From: Puffinus mauretanicus
Taxonomy: Eukaryota > Chordata > Aves > Procellariiformes > Procellariidae
NCBI GenBank assembly: GCA_023333565.1
Contig: JAJKFH010002376.1
Coordinates: 124,001 to 188,000 of the forward strand
Length of the DNA stretch: 64,000 nucleotides
Direction: 5' to 3'
Part shown: positions 7,202 to 19,900 of the stretch, piece after piece
Numbering within the stretch: the stretch's first letter is position 1
Layout: each line of letters starts with the position of its first letter
The notes under the pieces: generated by a model
Told to the model about the DNA's origin: nothing
Seen by the model: only the letters and a program-made list of their open reading frames with translations
Database searches by the model: none
Translations under genes and position numbers: made by a program

Positions 7202-10200
7202 ACCTAAATGTATCTAATTATGCTAGGGTTGACTAATATATTTCATTAATGCTTGACTCTTAGTTATTAACTGGTAAGTTTAACTAGTAGATGAACCTAA
7301 ATAAATGCTTGCTTGAAATTTTGAGATTTGCCTTGTGTCTCAAATCTATTCGAATACTCCAGTCACAGCAGTCCACTCTTCCCCGATAACAGTGCAACAC
7401 TGAAGTTTGGATTTCTCCTCTTAATTGCTTATATGTATTTCAAATTAATACAGACATCTAAAGATACCCATAAGCAAACATACATTTTAAGGCCCTCTTG
7501 ATCCTCCATGTGAATTGTAATCATAATGCATTCTCTTATGTTATGCTCACATTACATATGAAAAAGCTTAATATGAATCAACCCCCCCAACGCCATAAAA
7601 AACATTTTAAAAGACCTCCAGTATTTAAAAGACCTCTAACATTTCTTTAGATTAAGTGGGTATTAAAAATATATGTCTTTTAATGATATCTGGTATAATG
7701 CTGTAACTGCTGTTCAGCAGAGTTGTAAAAGTTTTAACAGCTAAACAGTTTTGTTTACCTGATACTTTTAAATCATAAAAGAAATGAATGATTGGCATGA
7801 CTACCCTGATAATGAATATTTAATTCTTATTGTATTTATTATGTATTGGCCATAGGTTGCAGTTGCTGCTTTGAAAACATAGACTAGATCTCTCTTTTTT
7901 TTTTTTCCCCACAGGAGCCTTGGATCCCAGCATGACATGAATAAGTGAGTAGGGCGAACAACAGCTCTGAAATAGTCCAGCAATATTGTGAGTTTTGGCT
8001 GACATAAACCCCTAGCCTTTCTATCATGAACAATTTCAAAGTTTGAAGTGTCTCTACAGTAAAGGCATTGAATTTTACAAAGTTATCCAGGCATTCTCGC
8101 TTTTCACAACATACCCAAAAAAGGAAGGATGTTGGCAGTTGTCTTCAAGAGTTGACTTCTTACTTTCAAAGTTCTGTTTTTCTGCTTTGTACGTCAGGCG
8201 GTCTTCTGGTCAGCCAATACTTCTGATTCAACAATTCCCTAACAGGCAGTCTGTGGTACAGCTCAATCAAGAGATGTCATATTATAGCAGAGTAAACACA
8301 AAAGAAAGGCCAAGGAAAAAGACTTATAATATATCTTCTTTATTAAAATTAATTTAATTTAGGAGGTGTGTTTTGTTTTGGTTTTTTTAAGTATTATATG
8401 ATCAGAATCATAGTTCTTATATTGGCAAATCTTATGGAGCTCTTCATATTTCCTTCACAAAGTTCAGTACAAATTTAGTATCCTTGCTGTCATGGTTTGC
8501 ATTTTTATGCCGTAATTACCAAACACATAAATCAAATATACTGCACACTACTTCTAACTATAAAATAGCATTTCAGCTCCAAGTAAATGGAGCTCATAAT
8601 GTTCTGACAGAAATGCACTTGCATTTTAATAATATTTCAATGAATAGAAGAAAGCTCTTATTGCAATTAAATTCCAATCTGGTTATCACGCTATGATATC
8701 AGTTTTATTTCGTATTTCTATGTCTTTTCCAAGCAAACATGCATGGATGAGAGGCTTTAGTTACCTCGTTTGAAAAATGAAGGTCAGTAGACACTAAAAA
8801 ATCCCAACTAATATCTTGGCAGTTCTTCGCATTTGTAAAGACATTTCTTTTATACCTAATAACATTCATTTTATTAAAATATTTTATTTCCTTTAACCTT
8901 TGACAAAGCAATAAAGTGATACACTGAAATGCATCCTAAATGAAAGATAATAATTGCTTCCTGAGGAAAGAACAAGTCTTGTAATAGAAAAGAGTGGAAT
9001 GGTATTCTTTAGAGCAAAGAATATGCTGAGGTAGACCTGTCAGAGTAGAAACTGCCTAATAAAAAAGTGCTCTGGATTGCAACATGTAAGAATCAACTGC
9101 AGAAAAACTAAATAATACTGAGGCATTTGTTTTATAGTATATTCCTGGTAGAGGAAGAAATAGAAGAATGTTCAGCTTGTAGTGTACATCTGTATCATCC
9201 TTTGTATGCCGTGATAAGTAACCCTCTAGACAAGGTTCATGCAGTCAATCTGAAAGTGTTGACCCTCATGAGATTATGGATTGTTCTTTAAAATGCATAA
9301 TGTCCTAAACGTTCAAAAGTTTAGCATGGCATTGGATGGTTAGCTAGGCATAACCATGCAAGCTGTTTATAGGCTGTTTGTGAGACAAGTATGTGTACGG
9401 ATGATGAATGGATCAGAAACCACATTGCTATGTGCTCTTTTAGCAACGGTTGCATAGTAACCATAGATTCTCTCCCACTGACCACTGGAGCACTTAGTTA
9501 AAGTAAAGATAAAGGTCAGTAGAGTTTGTTGCAGCTCAGTATATAGATTTATACACCAGTTAGGGAATTGAAGATTGTTCTGACGGTAGAGTTTAGAGGA
9601 TTGATAAATCAAGCTGTTTCAACCTTGAAAGCAATCCTTTACTGGACTGATACTCATTAACAATACACATTACATTTGTTATTTAATCACTACCAAGCAT
9701 TATCAGCACATAGACAAAACTGTTAGTACTTAACAAACTTGTCCTAGACTAGCCATAAGTATACAATACCATGGAACTCATGTTTTTAGTTAGCACTGGT
9801 GGCTGTGGTCCATGGTCATTCTTAGTCACCAAGATCAAGCTTTATGATCATGCTCTTTGACAGGAAAGCTGAAGCTGAAGCTGTGATGTCTTCTTTATTT
9901 CCCACCTTTCCTGTCTCAATGCTGATGCTTTATACTCTTCCGTCACCACTCCCAAAGATAAAGGAATGATCTCATCTGGTCTTGGTATATTATTTTTGGC
10001 ATCAGAACCTGTTATGGTTTTGTTTATTCTGCAGAGTAATTCTGGTTTGATCAGTCACGCTGTCTGCAAGATTGCACATACCTGCTCTGCAAGATTGCTT
10101 TGCTTTTACCAGACATTTTCACTGTTTGTTCTTGCAGAACAAGTCCCTTTGTGCTTGCGGTTATTAATAGTGCTAAGATGTTATGAGTATTACAAAATAC

Positions 10201-12930
10201 TCATACACTGTCACCAGTTATGTCATTATTATATGCTTATGTCTGGATTCACAGCCGTCAAATATGGAGCTGTGCCTTACTCCTGTATAGAGTTCACCAG
10301 CTAAAAGATAATATTGGAGATTGATTTAGGAGTTACATTTTGAGATTCTCAAAAGTCTGGATCCCTTATATGCTCAATATTTCATATTTCATATAAAAAC
10401 ATAATGGCTAAATTTGTTCTACTGCACTACTGAATACAAGAGACCCAAGTTTATCAATCCCTGTGCCCAAAGTCAAGCAACATTTATTTGGTTGGCTCAC
10501 ATCGATGACACTTGAGAGTAGACTCAGTCCTACCAAGCTTTACATGGAAACAGTTACTCAAATCAGTTCAAAAAAGAACTAGGGATTCAGCTACCAGCTG
10601 AGTACTGCGGACAATCAGGAGTGCTTGGGCTCATTCCTTGCTCTCATTTATATAGTGGTATACACATACTCAGCAGTTATTAGGTTGGACTTTATGAATA
10701 GTTCAGAGAAGCCCAGTGCAGAAAAGACAAGTGCTTATACAGGGCTTATTCCCCAATTCAGTCTGTTCCTTTATGGCACCAGGCTTCCAGGGACAGGACT
10801 ACTTAGTTTTACATTGTACAGGGGGAACTCTTTCCACTGTTATTTCATTTGTAGCAAAAATCCACATTTTGCAACAACAGCTACAGCAACCCCCTTTTTC
10901 TTCTCCTTCCACTTTTTGCTGCATACCATTTGCTTTCTTCTATACCAACTCCTTGTAAATACAGTTACTGTTATTATTGAATGTTTTCTGAGACCAATGC
11001 CTCAGCAATCATATGCTTTTCAGTGTCTTCTCCCTTTGGTTGCCTTAGCTAAATGCTAAGGACTCCACTGAGGCTTCTCTGTGTCTGCCTTCTTCCCAGC
11101 ACAGGTTGTTTTTTTCCCATGTTTATCTATGAAGATTTGAATTTATTGAGAAGTGTCTGCCAGTCACAGAATGCTCATTTGCAGTTCAACTGCCCTAATG
11201 TGTTTTAGACCCAGATGAGGTAAATGAGAATAAGAACAAAATGAGAAAGAGAAGCATCCAGTTTATTGGCAGCCCACATCTTCGTTATTAATTATCTGTT
11301 CCTTATGGTGTGGCAAAGGGGCAACACCTCAGAAACTTCTCTGCTTTCTCTCTATATTAGTCAGGTATGAGGTGTACTTTTGTGAGGATTATAGGTCAAG
11401 AGAAAATAAAGAGAATTACCTTTTTCTGCTTAGCATGATGGTCACACTATATTAATTCACCTAAGTCAATTGAAATAATCTAGTAAAAAAAATGGATATG
11501 TGTAAGATAGAGGCAGATAAACTAACAAATCATTGTTTCATCAGTTTGACTTACAAAGGTAAATTACCAAATCAAACAGAATTAACTTAAATAAATTTTA
11601 ACCTGATTCATAGGGTTTGTACCTATTGAATTAGAATTTATCTATCCCATGCTTTTTAATAGTGACCTAAATCTACAAATTTCTTTTTTTTTTTTTTGTT
11701 CATAATTTCTCTCTTCCACCTTTTATAGAGTTGATTTCCAAACACAGATTTTCATCAGTTTTTCTTATAATGCATAGCAGGAATCACAGATATTCTCTAG
11801 AAGAGTGTTTTGGGATTTAACTTCTAGATCTGAGAATGCTTCTTATCAGCCCTTGGAAACTATCAGGTAATTGGAACTCCCACTCAAAATATGTCATGGA
11901 CATGGAGGGTTGTCGAAGGAGAGGCGGACTCAGGCCACGTTTTTTATGCTATACCTGGAACCATTTCCCAGTCCCTGGCATTGGTGTTATGGCCAGGCTG
12001 GCTCTAGGAAAATATTTTAGGTAAGATTTGGCAGGCCCCAAATTTGACCTCTCGTTGCATCTGTTTTCCATAAAGGAAGTCCAAACATGCAGAGAGGTGC
12101 TGGCAGGATGCTTTGACTTGCTACTAGTCTGAGCAATCTGCTATGTCATGTGACAAAATGTCATCTGTCCCCTCCACACCTGCCTGTTCCTTCTGGGGGT
12201 CCAATAGGGAAGGGCAGCAGGTATGCCCCCCACCCCGTGATACAAAGGGCTGCCGTTCCCCCTCTGCCCTGGGGTCTGTCAGGTTGTTGCCACCGGTTGT
12301 TTACGCTCTTTAGTGTTCTTTGTACATATTCTGCATATTGTCATCTGTTTCCCTCATTTTGAAATCACACAAAACTTCTCAGTATGACCTTTCTTCTCTG
12401 CAGTAGCTGTGAACTCCCATTTCATTTATTTGTAATCCAGTTGTTTTACTTCTTTTTGCAGAAAAAAGATTTAATAGAAGAAAGCTGCAGTGAAAGCTCA
12501 TACTACTTTGAAGTTTTACTTTAGTAAGATACACATCCCTGATTTATTAACACACTTTACAATTATATTGTAAGTAATTAAAGTAAAAACTCACTTGTCA
12601 AAATAAATGAGCACAGTATATTTTGTGTGGAAGCAACCTTGATGGTTAATTGCATTTACGTACTTAGTCATTTGCAAAAAAAATCTGTAGTCTGTGATGA
12701 GTCTTGTAAGTATTACTATGAATTAGAAAATTTTTATTCTTCTGGACTGTTTTGCTAAGGGTAGTAAAAGTTTCATTTTATTATACTGTCTTTCAAGAAA
12801 CAATTAGCAAGTTCCAATTCTACACATTTTCAAATGAAACATGAAAAACTGAAATGTATTTTGAAAACATTTCTTGATTACTTTGCTTTGGACTTACACA
12901 GCAACAATTGTTGCATCTCCCAATACAGGA
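7202..12930. other. AT-rich intergenic DNA, no gene recognised
   Basis: Only short, unconvincing frames are seen. A poly-T tract with CCCCACAG (7892-7914) precedes a possible 30-nt exon, described in the findings. A moderately G+C-richer patch lies at about 11880-12330 with no recognisable coding or repeat signature. Confidence 0.6.
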
Positions 12931-12934
12931 AAGA

Positions 12935-13335
12935 CATCAATAAACTAGGGTGAGTGCAGGGGATTGCCACTAGGATGGTTTCACTGTAGCACTTCTATGT
13001 AGAGAGGCTGAGGGACTAGGGTTTGTTCAGCCTAGAGAATAGGCTGTGGAGCACCTAACAGCAGCCCCCCACACTTATGGAGATGGAGCCAGGCTCTTCA
13101 CAGTGGTGTGTGGTGGGAGGATGAGAGATAATGGGCATAAGTTGAAAGAAGGAAGTTTAGACTGGATATAAGGAGAAACTTTTTTCCACATGAGGACAGA
13201 GTTTTTCAAAATCTGCCTGGACAAGGCCCTGAGCAACCTGACCTCACCTCAGAGCTATCCTTGTTTTGAGCAAGAGGCTGGACTAGAGATCAGCTGAGGT
13301 CCCCTCCCACCTGAATTATGCTATGGTCCTAATTT
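12935..13335 (+). mobile_element. CR1 LINE 3' fragment, old
   Basis: The sequence follows the CR1 3' region. It contains the equivalent of LDIRRNFF (TTTAGACTGGATATAAGG near 13157), a phrase resembling GGTCCCCTCCCACCTGAATT (about 13298) and a final degenerate tail ATTATGCTATGGTCCT. It is diverged and shifted out of frame throughout. The 5' end is truncated. Confidence 0.75.
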
Positions 13336-14255
13336 TATTTGGGCAAGAAAAGATGGAATCAGTAAATTTAAGAGCTGTTCAGTCCATAATTTCTGCGGGC
13401 ACTCTTCATAAAGTTCATAACAAGCTGTGATTGTCACATCTCATCAAACTGAGTATTAGGTTACTAAAAAATAGTAATTAAAAAAAAAATAAAAGGTCAA
13501 ACTTTGAATTTCTTTCTTCTGAAAACTTTCAATTACATAAACATAATTTGTTCAGATTTGTCTGTGATCCTTGCTGAGTTTGGAGAAACATTGATAACAT
13601 CCATGTCTTAGTTCAGCAAAAGCTGATATGTCAAAGAAAAGCAAGGAAAAAAGAAATAAATTTAAAATATTAGTAATGAATGCAAACTTAAAATTATTTA
13701 TAATTCAAAATTAATTGTTTTGTTCAGCACATATTTTATTACACTGGAAGGACTGTATATATGCCCCTTTCATCTTTAGAATGTTTAGTAGGGTTTTTTT
13801 TATTATTTTCCCCATGACCTTAGAAACACATTTTCTGGAAGAAGAGGACTTAGATGACCATAGACTTCACACTTTTCTTTGTTTTGCATTTTGCTCACTA
13901 TTTTCAATAGATCCATTAGATAGATGATTAATCCTATAAGAAACAATGTACATGTCCAGCTAAGCAGATGTTTGTTCCTCTAACAATGGTGGAAAAGTAA
14001 AAAGGACAAATTCTTTTCAGATGGCTTACTCCCTCATTCTCCTCTCCTTTCCTTCATATGTTGGTCATTATTACTATAGTAACAGCAGCAGGATCAGTCC
14101 CATCTATTTTGGGATATAAATAGTCAAGGGATGTGTTTTTCAAATATTGTTTACTTACTGTTCTGTAACAATTCCCTAACTGTTTCAGGAAAATGTGATG
14201 GCTGGATTAATGAATCCTGCAGACCATCCTTTAAGACTATATTCTGAATCTTACT
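13336..14255. other. AT-rich intergenic DNA
   Basis: Low-complexity AT-rich sequence with no gene or mobile element recognised. Confidence 0.55.
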
Positions 14256-14257
14256 AC

Positions 14258-15135
14258 ATTCTTAGAATGAATGGGACCTTTAAAGACCATCTAGCCCACT
14301 CCCCCTGCCATCTTCCACTAGATGGGGTTGCTCAAAGCCCCGTCCAGCCTGACCTTGAACACTTCTAATGATGGGACATCCACAACTTCTCTGGGCAACC
14401 TGTTCCAGTGCCTCATCACCCTTATCATAAAAAATTTCTTCCTGATACCTAATCTAAATTTACCCTCTTTCAGGGTAGATTTTAAAACCCTGTCTTATCT
14501 CTACAGGCACTGGTAAAAAGTAATTCTCTTTCTTATAAGCCCCTCTTAAGTATTGAAAGGCCACAACAAGGTCTCCCTGGAGCTTTCTCTTCGCCATGCT
14601 GAACAACCCCAACTCTCTCAGCCTTTCTTCACAGGAGAGGTGTTCCAGCCCTCTGACCATTTTTGTGGCCCTCCTCTTTCTTTTATGGGGGACCCCAGAG
14701 CTGGATGCAGTCTTTCTTTTATGGGGGACCCCAGAGCTGGATGCAGTACTCCAGGTGGGATCTCACCGGTACAGAATAGAGGGGAAGAATCACCTCCCTT
14801 GACCTGTTGACCACACTTCTTTTTGTACAGCCCAGGATATGACTGGCTTTCTGGGCTGCAAGCACACATTGATGGCTCATGTCCAATTTTTCATCCAGCA
14901 GTACCCCCACATCCTTCTCTGCAGGGCTGCTCTCAAACCATTCATCCCCCAGCCTGTACTGGCACTAGTGATTGCCCCAGCCCAGGTGCACAACCTTGTA
15001 CTTGGCCTTGTTGAACTTCATAATGTTTGCATGGGCCCACTTCTCAAGCTTGTCGAGGTCCCTCTGGGTGGCATCCCTTTGCTCAAGCACATCAAGTGCA
15101 CCACTCAGCTTGGTGTCATCCACATTATGTATTCC
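14258..15135 (-). mobile_element. CR1 LINE fragment (RT C-terminal region and 3' UTR), decayed
   Basis: On the minus strand the region encodes CR1 RT C-terminal motifs in pieces, such as [19 protein letters not shown] and [15 protein letters not shown] strings (15000-14460). The CR1 3' UTR follows toward 14258. Several frameshifts and stops separate the pieces. The copy differs from the 5.4-kb and 22-kb CR1 copies and is clearly older. A perfect 36-bp tandem duplication (14675-14746) lies inside it. Confidence 0.85.
14675..14746. repeat. Perfect 36-bp tandem duplication within CR1
   Basis: Two identical copies, 14675-14710 and 14711-14746, begin TCTTTCTTTTATGGGGGACC and end GCTGGATGCAG. The length is a multiple of three. 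Identity between copies inside an otherwise diverged element implies a much later duplication. Confidence 0.95.
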
Positions 15136-16400
15136 TCTGTAAATGAAATTTCTGTATTAGACTCTGTGCTATTAATGTACTGTAGTTATACTTCCTGAAG
15201 TTTTTCAAAGTTATCTCTAGATTTAAGTAACACAAATTGTTTATATTCAGTCAAAATTTGCAGAATTATTATTCATTATTTTTCTGAATCAATAATACAT
15301 TCTATAAATAATATCAGCCACATTACAGAATGCCATATGCCTAATTGCTATATTTTTGCCATCCTGTTGTGTTTTTCTTATATTTTTCTTTTATTTTCTG
15401 ATCTATGGCAATACTTTTTATAACTTTTAGCATAGTTTCTTTGTTTTTTTTAAAAAAAAAAAAATCAGCAGAACCCTGCAAGGACCTGTTAAAGAGTTTT
15501 TGAATGGTCAGATGCATTTTATCATCTGTTTATTTTCCATCCAAAGTTTTTATGACACATCCAAATAACTCCGGAAGATTGGAAGGAAAATGTGACAGTT
15601 GTCCATGGTTTTACTAATTTCTTTAATTCCATTTCAATGGAATGGCTTCTCCAGCTCCTGAAGGCAAGATTAAGATCATTTGAGTTAAAAACATAAAGAC
15701 TTGTCACCTGACACTTGGGGACAAGTTTTTTTGGGGATCCTTGGCAGAATGATGACAGGACTAAGTTGTAGTTACAATTAAATCTTTTTTTTTTTTTAAC
15801 AGAATTTTATGATTAGCATAGCATAGAATTTTATTATCAGAATAGCATAGGATTTTTATAAGCAGAATCAGTGTAGCATAATTTTATAAGTAGCATAGCA
15901 CAGAATTTTATAGCACAGCTTATTTTACAGTACCTAATCACTTGGAACCTCCGCAAATCGAGTCAAATCTTAATATTTGTCTTGCTGTATCAATATAACA
16001 TCATAGTCTAGACTCAAACAACGAAATAGAACATGAGTCACTCACTCAATCCTCAGAGGAAACAGACGATGGTGGATGGGTCACTGATCATTGTGGGAAT
16101 AAAGGGTTTTGTCATCCAGCAGCTGTTCTGGTCCAAGACCCACTTAGGACTTGTAACTGCTTGATTTTATAGACAGTGCTCTGTGTGCTGTTATGCTTCC
16201 CTGTTCTGTGATGGGGTCATCACCACCTGGTTGGCCAAGTGCCTGGGACCTTCAAGACCAATAAGGAGGGAAGCAGCAGTTCAGCTAGCCCAATATTTTG
16301 TCTACAGGAATAGCAATGGGAGATGCCATGAAGAGACAGCTGCTTTCTGCAGACCCTTACCATCTCCCCAAATCCACAGTAGCTGTACTGGAGTTCTAAG
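15136..16400. other. Intergenic DNA with a degenerate tandem repeat
   Basis: Mostly AT-rich DNA, with a run of degenerate repeats at 15800-15920. No gene recognised. The 16030-16400 part is more balanced in composition, but its frames are short and lack known motifs. Confidence 0.5.
15800..15922. repeat. Degenerate AGCATAG...AATTTTAT minisatellite
   Basis: AGCATAGCATAGAATTTTAT-like blocks recur about five times at roughly 20-30 bp spacing, alternating AGCATAG, AGAAT and ATTTTAT words. The copies are imperfect and the period is irregular. Confidence 0.7.
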
Positions 16401-16985
16401 AAGGTACATTCCTTGCTGTTCCTTTTGGTATCTGCTGATGGCCTACTGTTAATTAATTTGTGTAATCCCATTTTGAACTTACTGGTATTGTCTCATGACA
16501 GTACAGGCTCAAAGAAGTTCATTACCTGTTCTGCAAAGAGGTATTTTCTTTTATATATTTAAAACCTGGTGTCAATTTATTTGCCACATTCATGAGTTTT
16601 TAAAGCTTGACTAAATCCCTCAGCTTTCTCCTTTCTAAAGTGAGTCTTAATTGTTTTAATGTCTCATTCTAAAGGCAGCGGGTCTATCTCCTGTATCATT
16701 TTAGTTGCTATTCTCTGTACCTTTTCTGACTCTACTGTGTCCTCCCTGAGATGCAAAGACCAGAACTGTGCAGTTTTTAAGTTGTCAACACAACAAGGTT
16801 TTGTACAGCAGCAAAATGATGACCTCCATTGCATTCTCTTTGCCTTTCCTGATGATGCCAAGCATTTTGTTAGCTTTTTTTTTGGCAGATGTTGCACATT
16901 GAGCCAATGATTTCAGAGGACTAACAACAATGACTCTAAGCTCCACTTACCTATAATTGCTAGCATTTTTACCACTGTGTATATA
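16400..16985 (-). mobile_element. Ancient CR1/L3-like LINE fragment
   Basis: Phrases such as AAGAGGTATTTTCTTTTAT (16539), CTCTGTACCTTTTCTGACTC (16713), GACCAGAACTGTGCAG (16760), TTGCACATTGAGCCAATG (16892) and ACAATGACTCTAAGCTCC (16927) follow the order of old amniote CR1/L3 elements written in reverse. The RT-derived string EKVQRIATKMI reads on the minus strand. Boundaries are approximate. Confidence 0.65.
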
Positions 16986-16989
16986 TATA

Positions 16990-19900
16990 TATATAGTTAA
17001 GATAACATTTATTCCCTAAAGCCATTACCTCGAGGTCATCTTTTATAACTTCCCAGGCATGTCCAGTTATGCTGATCTTCAGTTTCTGAAATAGTTTGTA
17101 TGCTTTTGGGGTGAAAAAACCCAAAGCTGTTGCTTTTTTTTTTAATAAGAACTGTTGTACACTTTCAGAGTGTCTCTCCACAACTGATTGAACACATTAA
17201 GGAAAGGAATATTTTCTAAAGTTTTATATTTTTTAAAGTGATACAGAGAATTATCCACTTTTATCAAACCATTCCAGTTAGTGTCCAGGAACCCTCATTA
17301 CATTCCCAAATGATGGCTCCAAAAGTAGGATTTTTTCTATGAAACAACCTAAACCAGTCACTTTTCCTTTACCTCTCTATGCCTAAGAAACATGTGATCT
17401 GTGGCTATTTGTTATCTTTTTTGTCCTTCATGGTTCATCTCCTGGAACAAAATTCTCAGTTATGAAATCTGACTTTGAGCTTAAGCAGTTACTATCCAAG
17501 AGAGAATGTTGAGAAATAATATTGAATCTTGCTGCTTCTGTCGATAGTAATTTGACCTGGAACTCTGCCAAGATGAAAGGAAAGAAAATCAAAAGTAAAT
17601 CACTTAAATCTAATGAGACTGCTAGCCTTACTTGTCTTTGATTTTTTTTTTTCCCCTTTTTAACCAGTGAACAGGTTATATAGTGCTACCAGCATCTTTT
17701 TATGCATTATGTATTTTATTCTATTACAAAAGTCTCAAACATTTTTTCATCCTTCTGTACATTTGTTCATTTCTGTATACACTTATGTAAACAGTTGCAC
17801 AGTTCTACTTCTTGACTTTAAATAACATAGAACAGATTTTGCAAACAAGCAAAAGTATGTTTTTAACAGCTTTATTCTCTTTAATTTTTTTTTGCCATTA
17901 TCTTATTTGCTTACTTCCTGATTTTTTGTTTGTTTGTTTCAGATTTAATAAGTATTACTGCTAAAGTTCTTTATAAACAACATAGCCCATATACCTATTA
18001 CTATATCCTAAACCTGTAAGAATGAAGTTTTCTTCAGTAACTAATAATATGCAAATTGATACATACTGTAGAGGTTTACATTCTATGTTTCCCTACAAAC
18101 TTACCATGCATATGTAGTTTTTCAGGAAAGACTTCTACCAGACTAACTTCAGGAAATCTAGGGGTAGTAAGAGTACAGTTCCATCTGGTACTTATTCAAG
18201 AAGGTGCTGCATAGGGTACCTAAGTTCTATAAATAGAAGTAGCCTTCATGAAACCAGTGACTACTTCTGTAGGTGGTTAGGTTTTTCAGCAGATGAGATG
18301 AGCAATGAAATACTTGGTGGCCCTGATACCAAATGGCAACAATTTGCTCTCATCCATATTGTTAATTGTTAGCTCCCTCTATAGATAGATCTTCTTGAAA
18401 AGACTGGAGCAACCCAAAACAAAAATAGGGAGTGAGCTAAAAATCAAGTGTGGCCAAAACTAGATCATGCGACTGTCTTGTTTATGCTGTCATTCTTAAC
18501 GTTTAAATACTAGTGCTTTTCTGGGTATGGACACTCCCTAAGGCAATGCTAACATCGATGTTAACAAAGGCTCGGGACTGTTCCAGAAGGCAGCATGAAT
18601 GCAACCACCCTGGGGGAGGAAAGAAAAGGAGTTTATTCATGTGGATGGGAGCTGTGCCATGCTACCTCCTCTCTGGGCTAAAGATTAGACCATGAACTAT
18701 TTTGTTTAATGGTGCCCTGATGAAGTTCATAGCCACCTACATTTCTGACAGAGAAAATTCACATATCCTACAAAATCCTCATGTTCTGAATCTGATATGC
18801 ATAAGAAAAAATCAAGAGGAATTTGCAAACTCAGTGTACAGCTACTTTTTCTAGCTTGGCTGTCTTCTAGTAATAAGTTCAGGAAAGTGAGAATAATAGG
18901 TTAGGAAAAATACATAATTTATGCAGGAATCTTTGTCTATTTGGCTTTAAGTAGAGTGAGGGAGATTTTTTTCTTCACCTTTGATTTGACATGTGTGAAC
19001 ACTTTCTTAATGTCATTATACACTGAGGTGAGCTTAAACCACTTGTGTTCATGCTTTTAAATAAATGTAACTTTAAATTATTTCTTGAGGTCTTTAAAAG
19101 CTATTCTTATATAAGACAAACATAATTTTGTATGATACAATTTTATATAATATTTGTACAAGATTTTTATTAGAAATACATCTGGTATTAAAAGCTCCTA
19201 TTTAAATTACTAACAACAGCTGGGAACATTCTACCCAAATCACTCTTTGTAAGTAATTTTAATTACTTTCTTCTAGCTGGGCTCTAGAACTGAAAGTCTA
19301 TGTTTTTTTCCTCTGATATGGCATTGTTATTTATGTGCTTGTCATATTTGGCTCTATTGTTAAGTTGACATACGTAAAATTACATGTGAACTTTGTCCCT
19401 CTTTTTTTTTTTTTTTTAATCTTTACATGTGGAAAACGGAATGAAAGAAGAAAAAATACTATGTTTATTAGACTTCTGGTTTTAAGAACTCTGTTCTTTA
19501 TAGTATCCCGTATACCTCAGTCAAATTTGCACGATAGTTTTTACAACTTGTTTATTCAAGTTCAAGGATAAGGCATGAATTCTCCAATATTAAAAGGAGT
19601 CATTCTAGACAGATAAGTGAATGTATGAATTCCAATTTCAATTTTAGTATGACCTACCTTTTCCTGCATTAATTTGATCTACTATTTTCTTTGTTAACAT
19701 TTTAGTCTGTTATGCTGTTTCCCTTTTATCTTAGATTTTAGACAGATTTTAGTTTATCATTTCACATTTTGAAAGCTATTTGAACTTGTAGACACATCTT
19801 CCTTTGCCTCCCCCGCCTTTTTTTTCCCTTAACGGAAAGTTCATTTTATCCTTTTGGTTTCCTATGTAAGGAGAGAGTACATGTTTTTATTTCCTTCTCT

